This document shows positions 26,042-35,440 of a DNA stretch of 64,000 nucleotides, one piece after another. Both the position numbers and the translations under genes were made by a program. Numbering within the stretch: position 1 is the stretch's first letter; each line of letters begins with the position of its first letter. The notes under the pieces were generated by a model. The model worked only from the letters and a program-made list of their open reading frames with translations. It searched no databases and was not told the origin of the DNA. This stretch comes from Paenibacillus silvae (GTDB lineage: Bacteria; Bacillota; Bacilli; Paenibacillales; Paenibacillaceae): the NCBI RefSeq assembly GCF_014639235.1, contig NZ_BMFU01000008.1:62001-126000 (forward strand), in the 5' to 3' direction.

Positions 26042-27466
26042 CTATTTGATTACAACGTACTCCAGATTCACCAGCTTCGCATACGTGATGATCTGATCTG
26101 TCGTCAGGTTCAAGGATACAACGGTATGGTGTCCACCGCCGTTTTCGATCCAGGCTTTAACTCCGTCCTGGAAGTTCGGCTTCACTGTCCACAATACACG
26201 TGCAACTGGCAGATTTGGTGCTGGTACAGTTGGTTCGAAGGCGGATACTTCGTTAATCAGCAATTTGTAATGCGTACCGAAGTCTGCCATGGATACCACA
26301 ACACCCTCACCGGCTTTACCGTCAAATACGAGACGAGCCGGGTCTTCACGATCGCCAATACCGAGTGGAGACACGATGATTCTTGGTTTCGTGCTGGCGA
26401 GTGTCGGGTCAACCTCAAGCATGTGCGATTGCAGAATCGCTTCTTGACCCGATGCCATTTCATATGTGTAATCTTCCATGAAGCCTGTGTTTTCATTGTG
26501 AGCCATAATTTTCAGCAAACGATCCAGTGCGGCTGTTTTCCAGTCCCCTTCACCCGCGAAACCGTAGCCTTGCGACATCAGGCGTTGTACCGCCAGACCC
26601 GGAAGCTGCTTCATGCCATGCAGGTCTTCAAAGTTGGTCGTAAAGGCTGTGTAACCGCCGTTATCCAAGAATTTTTTGATCGCAATTTCATAGCTAGCTT
26701 GCACACGTACGCTAGCTTCCCATGCTTCCTTGCTGTTGGTTCCATAATCGAACTCATACAGGTCTGCATATTCGGAGATCAGCGCATCGATTTCTTGCTC
26801 AGTTACCGCGTTCACGTACTCTACAAGATCACCGATGCCATAGTAATCTACCGTCCAGCCAAACTGGATTTGAGCTTCAACTTTATCCCCTTCGGTCACA
26901 CCTACGTTACGCATGTTGTCGCCAAAACGAGCGACTTTGATATTAAAGCTCTCGTTGTACGCAACCGCCACGTCCATCCAGTCTGCAACCTGCTGCTGCA
27001 CTTCCGGACGCTCCCAGTAGCCCACAACGATTTTATTTTGTTTTCTCAAGCGCGCATTAATGAAGCCATACTCACGGTCACCGTGCGCTGCTTGGTTCAG
27101 GTTCATGAAATCCATGTCAATTGTCGCCCATGGAATACTCTCGTTATATTGCGTTGCGAGGTGAAGAAGCGGCTTCTGCAGCAATTTGGTGCCGCGAATC
27201 CACATTTTTGCTGGCGAGAAGGTGTGCATCCAAGTGATTACACCCGCTACTTCGTCACGGTAGTTGACTTCTTTCATAATGCTGGTGATTTTGTCTGCCG
27301 TTACAGCCAGGTCTTGCAATACAAGCGGGTAAGGCAGTACGCCACTCGCGTTGAGGGCATCTGTAATTTTCTGTGCGTTTGCTTTAACCTCACCAAGTGC
27401 CTCTTCTCCGTACAAATGCTGGGAACCGACGACGAACCAAAACTCTTTTGCTGCTGTTGCTGACAT
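26042..27466 (-). CDS. araA: L-arabinose isomerase
   Basis: 474 residues. Converts L-arabinose to L-ribulose in the cytoplasm, a manganese-dependent reaction. The start 'KEFWFVVGSQHLYGEE' is diagnostic; 'WMHTFSPAKMWI', 'MDFMNLNQAAHGDREYGFI' and 'GEGDWKTAALDRLLK' (catalytic Glu region) are present, as is the late 'FGTHYKLLINE' and 'GGHHTV' metal-ligand region. ATG at 27466 follows GAGG. It is the third gene of araB-araD-araA; 416 bases of repeat DNA separate it from araD, unusual for this operon. Confidence 0.97.
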   Translation of the reverse strand: MSATAAKEFWFVVGSQHLYGEEALGEVKANAQKITDALNASGVLPYPLVLQDLAVTADKITSIMKEVNYRDEVAGVITWMHTFSPAKMWIRGTKLLQKPLLHLATQYNESIPWATIDMDFMNLNQAAHGDREYGFINARLRKQNKIVVGYWERPEVQQQVADWMDVAVAYNESFNIKVARFGDNMRNVGVTEGDKVEAQIQFGWTVDYYGIGDLVEYVNAVTEQEIDALISEYADLYEFDYGTNSKEAWEASVRVQASYEIAIKKFLDNGGYTAFTTNFEDLHGMKQLPGLAVQRLMSQGYGFAGEGDWKTAALDRLLKIMAHNENTGFMEDYTYEMASGQEAILQSHMLEVDPTLASTKPRIIVSPLGIGDREDPARLVFDGKAGEGVVVSMADFGTHYKLLINEVSAFEPTVPAPNLPVARVLWTVKPNFQDGVKAWIENGGGHHTVVSLNLTTDQIITYAKLVNLEYVVIK

Positions 27467-27493
27467 GGAATCATCCTCATTTCATTAGATTAT

Positions 27494-27569
27494 AGTTGGA
27501 TAGGTTGGTTACACCTAGTCACTCCGATTGCAGTTGGATAGGTTGGTTACACCTAGTCACTCCGATTGC
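27494..27569. repeat. Perfect 38-bp tandem duplication upstream of araA
   Basis: Two identical 38-base copies, 27494-27531 and 27532-27569, beginning AGTTGGATAGG and ending CCGATTGC. Identity suggests a recent slippage or duplication event. Confidence 0.9.
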
Positions 27570-27882
27570 AGTACCATCTTTCGATCGCTGGTTATCCTCG
27601 GATTTCTCTACATTCCCCTCTAAAGGGGAAAATCCGATGATAAACGCGAACGCTTCGCTTCTACAGATTGGTTCTTCACTCTCCGTTAGTGGTGTAAAAA
27701 GGGTTATTCAACTTCGGGTTGGGCAGGGTGGTTACACCAGGTCACTACGCAGCCAGAACAATCTTCCGATCGCTGTCATCCCCAGATTTCTTTGAATCCC
27801 TTATATGAAGGGGAACTCCGGTGATAAAGGTGAACGCTTCGCTTCTACAGCTTTTTCTGTCTGCTCCGTTAATGGTGTAAAT
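27545..27882. repeat. Diverged ~155-bp direct duplication filling the araD-araA gap
   Basis: Copy 1 (about 27545-27699) and copy 2 (about 27729-27882) share ordered words: GGTTACACC..GTCACT, TC(T/C)TTCCGATCGCTG, CCC..AAGGGGAA, ATGATAAA/GTGATAAA, GAACGCTTCGCTTCTACAG and GTTA(G/A)TGGTGTAAA. The same kind of unit looks like a dispersed Paenibacillus intergenic repeat. No gene is encoded. Confidence 0.75.
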
Positions 27883-28578
27883 TTACTTCTGGCCGTAGTA
27901 CGCGTCCTTGCCGTGTTTGCGCAGGTAGTGTTTATCCAGAATGCCTTGCGGCAGTTCTTTCGCAAAGTTGTTCAGCTGACGTGCGTACAGGTTCATTTTG
28001 CACACTTCCTCCAGTACGACGCTGTTCACCACGGCCGACTTGGCATCCTTGCCCCATGTAAATGGCGCATGACCATGCAGCAGCACAGCAGGAATCGCCA
28101 TTACATCCAGTCCACGCTGTTCAAAGGTTTCAATGATCACACGTCCTGTCTCGGCTTCGTATCCACGATCGATCTCGTCCTGAGTCAGGAAGCGGGCACA
28201 AGGAACTGCCCCGTAGAACGTATCCGCATGTGTTGTACCCATGACAGGCACATCCAGACCTGCCTGTGCCCAGATGGTTGCCCATGTGGAGTGCGTATGC
28301 ACAATACCGCCGATTTCCTTGTAGTGTTTATATAACACAGCGTGGGTTGCTGTGTCCGAGGAAGGTCTCATCTCCCCTTCAACCACATTGCCGTCGAGAT
28401 CGACCACAACCATGTCGCTGGCTTTCATTTTGTCATAATCGACTCCGCTTGGTTTAATGACGAACAGACCGCTTTCCCGATCAATCGCGCTGACATTGCC
28501 CCAAGTGAATTTCACCAGTCCGTGCTTGGGCAGCTCCAGATTGGCCTCGTATACCTCTTGCTTCAGTTGCTCTAACAT
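27883..28578 (-). CDS. araD: L-ribulose-5-phosphate 4-epimerase
   Basis: 231 residues. Makes D-xylulose 5-phosphate from L-ribulose 5-phosphate. Class II aldolase fold with 'LVKFTWGNVSAIDRE', 'VIKPSGVDYD', 'SSDTATHAVLYKH' and the zinc ligands 'GGIVHTHSTWAT' plus late 'LLHGHAPFTWG'. Two bases separate its ATG from the araB stop, so the two are one operon. Family length normal. Confidence 0.97.
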   Translation of the reverse strand: MLEQLKQEVYEANLELPKHGLVKFTWGNVSAIDRESGLFVIKPSGVDYDKMKASDMVVVDLDGNVVEGEMRPSSDTATHAVLYKHYKEIGGIVHTHSTWATIWAQAGLDVPVMGTTHADTFYGAVPCARFLTQDEIDRGYEAETGRVIIETFEQRGLDVMAIPAVLLHGHAPFTWGKDAKSAVVNSVVLEEVCKMNLYARQLNNFAKELPQGILDKHYLRKHGKDAYYGQK

Positions 28579-28580
28579 GT

Positions 28581-30200
28581 TCAGTTTCCTCCGTTCTCTA
28601 CCAGATGCTCTACAGCGGCGTGCTCAATGGCAAGTCCGCTTCGGTAGCGTTCGATAAATGCTTCGAATCCCTTTACATCAGCTGCTTCCGGCGCCACTTC
28701 GACCCCTTCCACATCCTTGAACACCTTCTGCTCCAGGAAAACGTCCAACGTTTCTTGCTCACCTTTATTTTTCAGGTACGACGCGAGCAAAGCCATTCCC
28801 CATGCCCCGCCTTCCCCGGCGGTAGACATTACCGATACCGGAACGTTCATAGCCGCGGCCACAATTCGCTGTCCCACCACAGGGGTCTTGAACAGACCGC
28901 CATGCGCCAGAATGCTGTCGATCGCTACTTGCTCCTTCTCGGTCAGAATGTCCATGCCGATCTTGAGCGCGCCGAAGGCACTGAACAGATGAGTACGCAT
29001 GAAATTCGCCAGGTTAAAATTGCTTTCCGGGGAGCGGACGAACAACGGACGTCCCTGCTCCAGTCCTGTAATATTTTCGCCGGAGTAGTATCCATAACTG
29101 AGCAATCCGCCCCCATCCGGGTCGGCCTCAAGTGCCTTGTTAAACAATACGCTGAACAGCTTGCCGGAATCGGCCTCCATGCCCATCGCCTGAGCGAATT
29201 CGCGGAACAATCCGATCCACGCATTCAGATCACTGGAGCAGTTATTGGCATGCACCATACCGACCGGACTGCCATCTGGCGTAGTCACCATATCAATCTC
29301 GGGATATACGCTGGACAGCTCTTTCTCCAGTACGATCATGGCAAATACCGATGTGCCCACCGAGATATTCCCTGTGCGTTTGCGTACACTGTTTGTCGCA
29401 ACCATACCTGTTCCTGCGTCACCCTCTGGTGCACACAGTGGAATACCGGCAACCAGCTCTCCTGACGGGTCAAGCAGCTTCGCTCCAGCTTCCGTGAGTG
29501 AACCTGCATGATCGCCTGCGAGATATACTTTAGGCAGCAAATCCTCGACCTTCCACGGATAACCTTTGCCAGCGATATGCTCATCAAACTGCCGGATCAT
29601 CGCCGGATGGTAGTTATGTGTTGTCTCATCAATCGGGAACATACCCGATGCATCGCCAATACCAATGGCCTTGTTGCCTGTAAGCAGCCAGTGGATATAA
29701 CCCGCCAGCGTGGTCAGGTAATCAATACGGGATACATGCTCTTCTTCATTCAAAATGGCCTGATACAGATGCGCAATGCTCCAGCGCTCCGGAATGTTAA
29801 ACTGCAGCAGCTCTGTCAGCTCGCGTGCAGCCGCACCCGTCGTTGAATTGCGCCATGTACGGAAAGGTACAAGCATCTTCCCTGCCTGATCCAGCGCAAT
29901 ATATCCGTGCATCATCGCCGAGAAGCCAATGGAGCCCACGGTTGTCAGCGAAGCGCCATACTTCTGCTGCACATCCTGCTTCAACTCACGATAAGCCGTT
30001 TGCAGCCCAGTGATGATATCCTCCTGATTGTACGTCCAGTACCCGTCCTTCAGCTGGTTCTCCCATTCATAACTGCCCGAGGCAATCGTTTCAAAATGCT
30101 CATCAATCAAGACCGCTTTAATACGCGTTGATCCAAGCTCAATTCCAAGCGAGGTCGCACCCTTGGCGATCGCCTCTTCCACATCCATCTGACTCGTCAC
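28581..30200 (-). CDS. araB: Ribulokinase (FGGY family), Bacillus/Paenibacillus AraB type
   Basis: 539 residues from the GTG at 30200, which follows AGAGGGG; an in-frame ATG at 30248 lacks a ribosome binding site. Phosphorylates L-ribulose. FGGY kinase landmarks: N-terminal phosphate-1 loop 'LGIELGSTRIKAVLID', 'YIHWLLTGNKAIGIGDASGMFP', 'GDAGTGMVATNSV', 'ISVGTSVFAMIV', and late 'LAHGGLFKTPVVGQRI' and 'STAGEGGAWGMALLA'. This is the form that resembles xylulokinases rather than E. coli AraB. First gene of araBDA, driven by an AraR-controlled promoter. Confidence 0.95.
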   Translation of the reverse strand: MTSQMDVEEAIAKGATSLGIELGSTRIKAVLIDEHFETIASGSYEWENQLKDGYWTYNQEDIITGLQTAYRELKQDVQQKYGASLTTVGSIGFSAMMHGYIALDQAGKMLVPFRTWRNSTTGAAARELTELLQFNIPERWSIAHLYQAILNEEEHVSRIDYLTTLAGYIHWLLTGNKAIGIGDASGMFPIDETTHNYHPAMIRQFDEHIAGKGYPWKVEDLLPKVYLAGDHAGSLTEAGAKLLDPSGELVAGIPLCAPEGDAGTGMVATNSVRKRTGNISVGTSVFAMIVLEKELSSVYPEIDMVTTPDGSPVGMVHANNCSSDLNAWIGLFREFAQAMGMEADSGKLFSVLFNKALEADPDGGGLLSYGYYSGENITGLEQGRPLFVRSPESNFNLANFMRTHLFSAFGALKIGMDILTEKEQVAIDSILAHGGLFKTPVVGQRIVAAAMNVPVSVMSTAGEGGAWGMALLASYLKNKGEQETLDVFLEQKVFKDVEGVEVAPEAADVKGFEAFIERYRSGLAIEHAAVEHLVENGGN

Positions 30201-30320
30201 TTCCGAATATCCCCTCTCTGGTCGCCATTTACGTCCTAAGAATGGCATCTAATCAGCTGCAAACTGTCACACAACACAGCTCTACTTACGTTCATGGCTA
30301 TATTCTATTTCAGCATTCCA

Positions 30321-30334
30321 AGAATGCGCTTTCC
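30321..30334. promoter_or_regulatory. Weak cre-like site in the araB leader
   Basis: AGAATGCGCTTTCC keeps the CG core but misses three consensus positions of cre. It lies between the araB promoter and start, where CcpA sites are usual for arabinose operons. Low certainty. Confidence 0.25.
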
Positions 30335-30349
30335 TTTTCTGACAGCCTT

Positions 30350-30378
30350 AGTATATTTTTTGTACGTACATTTGTCAA
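30350..30378 (-). promoter_or_regulatory. araBDA promoter with AraR operator in the spacer
   Basis: Minus strand TTGACA (30378-30373), 17-base spacer, TATACT (30355-30350): near-consensus sigma-A promoter. The palindrome TGTACGTACA at 30361-30370, the AraR operator core, sits inside the spacer. Confidence 0.85.
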
Positions 30379-30499
30379 TGAAATATACAAGTTATACTCA
30401 CAATAGATGGATATGATAAAATATGTGGTTACATCAATGAATTTTTGTAAATTCATACTGTATAAATGTTAGGTTTAATTCGACAAAGTGCATTCTGGT

Positions 30500-30530
30500 T
30501 GTACGTATCTTTTGGTAAAATGTACGGTTT
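30500..30530. promoter_or_regulatory. Two partial AraR sites
   Basis: TGTACGTATC at 30500-30509 and the half-site TGTACGGTTT at 30521-30530 lie between the divergent promoters. They could support cooperative binding or looping with the outer operators. Confidence 0.55.
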
Positions 30531-30533
30531 TGC

Positions 30534-30572
30534 TTGCAAGTAAAACGAATCATGCTAGAATATGTACGTACA
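30534..30572 (+). promoter_or_regulatory. araR promoter and autoregulatory AraR operator
   Basis: TTGCAA (30534-30539), 16-base spacer, TAGAAT (30556-30561), directly followed by TGTACGTACA at 30563-30572, which would overlap the transcription start. This predicts autorepression. Confidence 0.7.
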
Positions 30573-30690
30573 ACTTGAACGTTTCATTCAGGAATACAGC
30601 AGCTCTCCGTATCGTTCTGCGACCAGAGTGCTTGCGCCGTACCCTTTTAGTTCAATATATATAGAAGATACAACGAAAGAAGTGGACCTT

Positions 30691-31788
30691 GTGAAGCCTA
30701 AATACCAAGTCATTATTGATGATATAAAAAGCCATATTCTATCTGGCACATACACCGTTGGTGAACAGATTCCTACGGAATCGGCATTGCAGGACAGCTA
30801 CAATGTGAGCCGCCAGACGGTACGGAAGGCCATTTTGGAGCTGTCCAACGAAGGATTTTTACGCAGCGAAAAGGGATCGGGCACCTATGTCAGTCATCAG
30901 TACCGCTCGCGGACGGGCGGCAGCACTTCCAAAAAGACGATCGGTGTCATCACCACCTATATTTCGGATTACATCTTTCCATCCATTATTCGCGGCATCG
31001 AGCGTCGTCTGAATGAGGACAACTACTCTCTATTGCTCGCCAGTACCAACAACGATGTTGCACAAGAAAAAAAGGCACTTGAGATGATGCTGTCCTACGG
31101 TGTGGATGGTCTGATTGTTGAGCCGACGAAGAGTAATCTGTACAACCCGAATATTGCGTACTACCTTTCATTTAAGGAGCAGGATGTGCCGTTTGCGATG
31201 ATTAATGCGTTCTATGAGGAACTCGAGGTACCCTTCTTCTGTCTGGATGATGTGCAGTCCAGTTATCTCGCGACCCGGGAGTTAGTCTCCAAAGGTCATA
31301 CCCAGATTGGCATCATTGCCAAAATGGACGATCTGCAGGGCAAGTACCGAATGAAAGGGTACATTAAGGCACTGGGCGAAGCAAAACTGCGGTTCAGCCC
31401 TGAGCATGTGCTCTCATTTGATACCGCATCGAAGCCTGATCTGTCCGCGAATGTGACAGCCTATTTGCAGGAAAATCGGGATGCGCTCACCGCGATTGTC
31501 TGCTACAACGATGAGGTCGGGCTGGAAGTGGTGCATGCCTGTCGGCAGCTTGGCATTTTAATCCCGGAAGAACTGTCGATCATTGGTCAGGACAACTCCT
31601 ACATTGCCAAAAACGCCAATATCCGTCTTACTACCCTCACTCACCCCCAGGAGCAGATGGGCAGTGACGCTGCCGATTGGGTGATCCGCAAGCTGCAGGG
31701 CAAGAAGGACCTGCCCAACCAAACCTACTATCAGCCTGAACTGGTGGAGGGTGAGACGGTGAAGGAGATGGAGATGGAGATCGAGTAA
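30691..31788 (+). CDS. araR: Arabinose operon repressor AraR (GntR DNA-binding / LacI-type sensor)
   Basis: 365 residues from the GTG at 30691. The open frame extends up to an ATG at 30562, but that ATG lies inside an AraR operator just after the -10 box, so it cannot be a usual start; the protein beginning 'MKPKYQVIIDDIKSHILSG' fits AraR. Residues 1-70 are a GntR winged helix ('IPTESALQDSYNVSRQTVRKAILELSNEGFL'); 80-360 are a LacI/GalR-type periplasmic-binding fold ('TIGVITTYISDYIFPSIIRG', 'GHTQIGIIA'). It binds TGTACGTACA sites upstream of araBDA and itself and is released by L-arabinose, as known in B. subtilis. Confidence 0.95.
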   Translation: MKPKYQVIIDDIKSHILSGTYTVGEQIPTESALQDSYNVSRQTVRKAILELSNEGFLRSEKGSGTYVSHQYRSRTGGSTSKKTIGVITTYISDYIFPSIIRGIERRLNEDNYSLLLASTNNDVAQEKKALEMMLSYGVDGLIVEPTKSNLYNPNIAYYLSFKEQDVPFAMINAFYEELEVPFFCLDDVQSSYLATRELVSKGHTQIGIIAKMDDLQGKYRMKGYIKALGEAKLRFSPEHVLSFDTASKPDLSANVTAYLQENRDALTAIVCYNDEVGLEVVHACRQLGILIPEELSIIGQDNSYIAKNANIRLTTLTHPQEQMGSDAADWVIRKLQGKKDLPNQTYYQPELVEGETVKEMEMEIE

Positions 31789-31994
31789 GCAAGTATTTTC
31801 ATGATATACCTATACTCCTGCCCTTCCTTGCCCTTATTACTACTCTACACCGCAAGCACAGAAGATTTTGTGAGCCATTAGTAAGTGATATAATGAATGG
31901 GTTACGGAGTAACATATATCTTACGGATACCGTACAGATTCAAGTTTAGAGCAATACAATTCAGAATAAAAAGAGCTCAGGAGGTGATATCGTC

Positions 31995-32849
31995 ATGGTT
32001 GAAACGAACGGCCTATCACAACCAGCGCATCTGTCACCTGTGGACTTGAACAGCATGCGTGCCAAAACCTTGGGAGATTATCTAAAATCACGACGCGCAC
32101 GGCTTCAACCGGAGCAGGTAGGACTGGCCAAGACTTATAGGCAACGCCGGACACCTGGGTTACGCCGGGAAGAGGTTGCCATATTGGCAGGAGTTAGCGC
32201 AACATATTATACGTATCTGGAACAGGGTCGAGAGGTAGCCGTCTCTCGAGAAGTTATTGAGAGCATCGGCCGGGCTCTTCAGTTGTCTCCCGACGAGTAC
32301 ACCCATCTGCTCGGCCTATGGAATGGCAATGAACCTGGGATGGCGCCGCCAATTACCTCAGAGATCACTCAACCTTGGCAGGAGATTGTGAATCAGATGG
32401 CTTTTCCTGCGTTCATCACTAACGATCGTGCCGAACTGCTTGCCTGGAACACATCTGTCGACAAGTACCTACTGGACTTCACTTCACGTGTGCCAAAGCA
32501 ACGTAACATGATATCCAGCCTGTTTACAGATCCTGAAATGCGCGCTCGAATTCTCAATTGGGAGGAGATGGCGGCACATTCTGTTGCCATATTCCGTACC
32601 TCATACGACAAATATGCACATGATCCGTGGTTTCCCCAGTTTGTAGACAATCTTTCCAAAGAAAGTCCTGAATTTGCATCGTTGTGGGAGCTGCACCGAG
32701 TAGAGGCAAAACGGGTTACGCGCGTATTCTACCAACTTCCTGACCAGGATCAAGTAAATATATACGATATTAAATCTCTATCCTTCACCCTGGATCATCC
32801 GGATCTGCATCTGTGCATCTATTCTCCAGTCAAGGGACAGGAACCTTAA
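31995..32849 (+). CDS. XRE-type transcriptional regulator with MmyB ligand-binding domain
   Basis: 284 residues, ATG after a strong AGGAGGTGAT site. Residues about 25-105 are a helix-turn-helix with the family signature 'LRREEVAILAGVSATYYTYLEQG'; 120-284 match the MmyB-like sensor ('PAFITNDRAELLAWN', 'EELHR'-type 'LWELHRVEAKRV', and final 'HPDLHLCIYSP'). Members commonly regulate an adjacent oxidoreductase gene, and an aldo/keto reductase lies 222 bases downstream on the same strand. The N-terminal 25 residues are longer than usual. Ligand unknown; fatty-acid-like ligands have been suggested for the fold. Confidence 0.9.
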   Translation: MVETNGLSQPAHLSPVDLNSMRAKTLGDYLKSRRARLQPEQVGLAKTYRQRRTPGLRREEVAILAGVSATYYTYLEQGREVAVSREVIESIGRALQLSPDEYTHLLGLWNGNEPGMAPPITSEITQPWQEIVNQMAFPAFITNDRAELLAWNTSVDKYLLDFTSRVPKQRNMISSLFTDPEMRARILNWEEMAAHSVAIFRTSYDKYAHDPWFPQFVDNLSKESPEFASLWELHRVEAKRVTRVFYQLPDQDQVNIYDIKSLSFTLDHPDLHLCIYSPVKGQEP

Positions 32850-33071
32850 ATCTCCCTAATCTCTTCTCTTCCAAAATTCGATTTATCTACTCTTCATTAC
32901 CACAGTAGTTCTATACAAGACAACCGAAATAATACCTCATCCTGGTACTGCCGTTACTAGTATAAGCATGCTGTGGTTGGGATCGAAACTGCGAATTAGA
33001 ATAGGATCATGCCTTAAACATAACGATGAAGGTACAATATTCTCGAATTTGCAGAAAAGAGGGATGTAGGG

Positions 33072-34052
33072 ATGGAATTTACTAATCGAATGATGAAACG
33101 GAAGTTAGGTTCACTTGGACTCGAAGTATCCGCACTGGGACTTGGCACTATGATGATGCCTGACAACGAGGATTCTATACGCACCATTCATGGCGCACTG
33201 GATCAAGGAATTACCTTGTTTGACACAGCTGATATATATGGGGAAAATTTCATGCCACAAGGACTGTTTGGAGGTAACGAGCAACTGGTGGGTCGAGCCC
33301 TGAAAGGCCGTCGTGATCAAGCCGTCCTGGCGACCAAATTCGGCATCGTATCTCCAACCATGAAAGTACTCGGGCACCCAGCGTATGTCAAAAAATCAAT
33401 TGATTCCAGCCTGCTTCAACTGGGCACAGATTACATTGACCTGTACTATCAGCATCGCGTTGATCCGGATGTCCCCATTGAAGAAACAGTCGGCGCTATG
33501 GCTCAACTCGTACAGGAAGGTAAAGTCCGCTTCATTGGTCTTTCGGAAGCAACCGCGGATCAGATCCGGCGGGCACATGCCATTCATCCCATCACGGCGG
33601 TAGAAACAGAATACTCGCTCTGGAGTCGCGAAGTAGAGGATGAGGTGCTGCCTGTACTGGATGAACTGGGTATCGGTTTTGTACCCTATAGTCCCCTCGG
33701 ACGCGGATTCCTGACCGGACAGATTCGGACGTTTGATGATCTGCCTGCGGATGATTACCGCCGCTTCTTCCCCCGTTTTCAAGGCGATAATTTCAATAAA
33801 AATCTAGAGGTTGTTCGTCTCATTGAACAGCTTGCCGCACGAAAAGGCTGCACTACGCCTCAACTCGCCCTAGCCTGGCTGCTGGCGCAGGGGGATCAGA
33901 TCGTACCTATTCCCGGTACAAAACGTCTGGATCGGCTGCAGGAGAATCTTGGTGCATTGCAGGTAACGATCACACTAGAAGAACTGGCTGAGATTGAACA
34001 AATCTCTCCAAAAGGGTTTGCAGCAGGCGAGCGCTATCCTTCGTTCTCGTAA
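33072..34052 (+). CDS. Aldo/keto reductase
   Basis: 326 residues, NADPH-dependent oxidoreductase with a TIM-barrel fold. The catalytic tetrad is visible: Asp51 and Tyr56 in 'DTADIYG', Lys89 in 'ATKFG' and His128 in 'YYQHRVD'. The cofactor end 'IPIPGTKRLDRLQENLGAL' is present. It belongs to the AKR11/13-like group by its 'LGLGTMMM' start and 'YSPLGRGFLTG'. Preceded by AGAGGG. Probably controlled by the MmyB-type regulator in front of it; physiological substrate unknown, perhaps detoxification of reactive carbonyls. Confidence 0.93.
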   Translation: MEFTNRMMKRKLGSLGLEVSALGLGTMMMPDNEDSIRTIHGALDQGITLFDTADIYGENFMPQGLFGGNEQLVGRALKGRRDQAVLATKFGIVSPTMKVLGHPAYVKKSIDSSLLQLGTDYIDLYYQHRVDPDVPIEETVGAMAQLVQEGKVRFIGLSEATADQIRRAHAIHPITAVETEYSLWSREVEDEVLPVLDELGIGFVPYSPLGRGFLTGQIRTFDDLPADDYRRFFPRFQGDNFNKNLEVVRLIEQLAARKGCTTPQLALAWLLAQGDQIVPIPGTKRLDRLQENLGALQVTITLEELAEIEQISPKGFAAGERYPSFS

Positions 34053-34075
34053 GTCAGAGTACAAAAGGAAGAAAA

Positions 34076-34109
34076 GGAAATAAGGCTGCCGAGGGGCAGC
34101 CTTATTTCC
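34076..34109. terminator. Bidirectional terminator between aldo/keto reductase and sensor kinase
   Basis: GGAAATAAGGCTGCC / GGCAGCCTTATTTCC perfect 15-base stem with a four-base loop, T-rich on the minus side. It begins 23 bases after the stop at 34052 and ends seven bases before the minus-strand gene end at 34117. Confidence 0.88.
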
Positions 34110-34116
34110 GCGTCCT

Positions 34117-35331
34117 TCAGCTGGGGCCTGCGGCCGGGAACGTCAGGATCACCGTCGTACCCTTTCCCTTCTCGCTCTGATACTTGATGGAACCACCAAC
34201 CTTCTGCACAATGTTGAAGCAGATCATCAGGCCAAGTCCGGTTCCGTTCGTTTTGAGCGAGTAGAACGGCGTGCCCAGAGCCTTGACCTCTTCCTCTGTC
34301 ATGCCGCAGCCTTGATCTATAATTTGGATCTCCACCGTTTTTTTCACACGTCTTGCGATCACATGCACCATGGCTCCCGTATCCGAGGCTTCAAGAGCGT
34401 TCTTGATCAGGTTAATGATGACCTGTTTGAACTCGATCGCATTCATGAAGATCGCACAGTCCTCTCCCGCCTGTATATCGATATGTTTGTTTGATAACAT
34501 TGCATACGACCCCAGCAAACTCGCTACTCCATCGAGTACCTCCCGTACATCCACCCTCTCCACTTGCAGCAGCTCACGATTAGGTTTGGCAATGGACAGA
34601 AATTGAGAAGTAACCTGCTCCACCGTATTCAGTTCGTCTATCATTAGCGCAAACTTCGATCTATCCGAAGTGTCAAACGCCGGATTTTCGCGGTACAGCT
34701 GCAGGAACCCCCTTACCACCGTAACCGGATTCCGAATTTCATGAGCTACCGCTGCGGTCAGATGCGCAATCATTTTGAGCCGTTCCGATTGCTGAACCTG
34801 TTCCAGATATAATTCCTGCTTCCGTATACGATCAAAGGTCAGATAGAAAATCAGAAACAGGAGCAGCTGACTGGCTATAATATTAATCAGATTGCCAATC
34901 AAGTCTGTATGTATATAAGCGTACGTCGCTTCTTGCTTATGAATATAAAATGTTACGATTAACAGCAAGACCACATTCAGACTCAGAGAGATATAAAACA
35001 GCTTGAAGTCATAGAACAATATAGCAAGTGCCGGAAGCAGACAAATCATAATGTATGTGGACCACGTCTGAGGATAGGCTAACGCAAGTGTATAGAAATA
35101 GACAAACCCCAGCAATATAATGCTCAATCGAAAAGCAAACGTCTCATACCGGGGGTATATGATTAAACATACAGGTATAATTACAACGCATAATAAATGG
35201 ATGACATAACTGGTTGTAACCGTCTCAAGTTCTGTTGTTGACAAGACTAAACCAGCTACCATTAGTGTGATCATCATAAACATAGATATGTAATACGTTT
35301 TGCGGTTCACTGGACTGTGCAATTCTTTCAT
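34117..35331 (-). CDS. Membrane sensor histidine kinase (KinB/sporulation-kinase-like)
   Basis: 404 residues from the ATG at 35331, which follows AAAGGTGG; the ATG at 35352 would translate that site. Six membrane segments in residues 13-165 with very short loops, then HisKA with His197 ('AHLTAAVAHEIRNPVT'), N-box 'IINLIKNALEA', G1 'DQGCGMT' and G2 'GTGLGLMI'. The 'AHEIRNP' box and compact multi-span sensor resemble Bacillus sporulation kinases such as KinB, which feed the Spo0 phosphorelay. No response regulator is adjacent, which also fits an orphan phosphorelay kinase. The role is inference. Confidence 0.9.
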   Translation of the reverse strand: MKELHSPVNRKTYYISMFMMITLMVAGLVLSTTELETVTTSYVIHLLCVVIIPVCLIIYPRYETFAFRLSIILLGFVYFYTLALAYPQTWSTYIMICLLPALAILFYDFKLFYISLSLNVVLLLIVTFYIHKQEATYAYIHTDLIGNLINIIASQLLLFLIFYLTFDRIRKQELYLEQVQQSERLKMIAHLTAAVAHEIRNPVTVVRGFLQLYRENPAFDTSDRSKFALMIDELNTVEQVTSQFLSIAKPNRELLQVERVDVREVLDGVASLLGSYAMLSNKHIDIQAGEDCAIFMNAIEFKQVIINLIKNALEASDTGAMVHVIARRVKKTVEIQIIDQGCGMTEEEVKALGTPFYSLKTNGTGLGLMICFNIVQKVGGSIKYQSEKGKGTTVILTFPAAGPS

Positions 35332-35440
35332 GCATTCACCACCTTTGTTCATGAATGACTACATATATAGTATTGTAGCTTATTTCCTATATTCTCTTCC
35401 ATGGATGTGAAATATTTTATTCTAAATCATGGAGCAACAC

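Noticed and set aside
26126..27463. 445-codon open frame on the plus strand opposite araA
   Set aside because: Shadow of araA: no ribosome binding site, protein-like features absent, and araA is unmistakable on the other strand.
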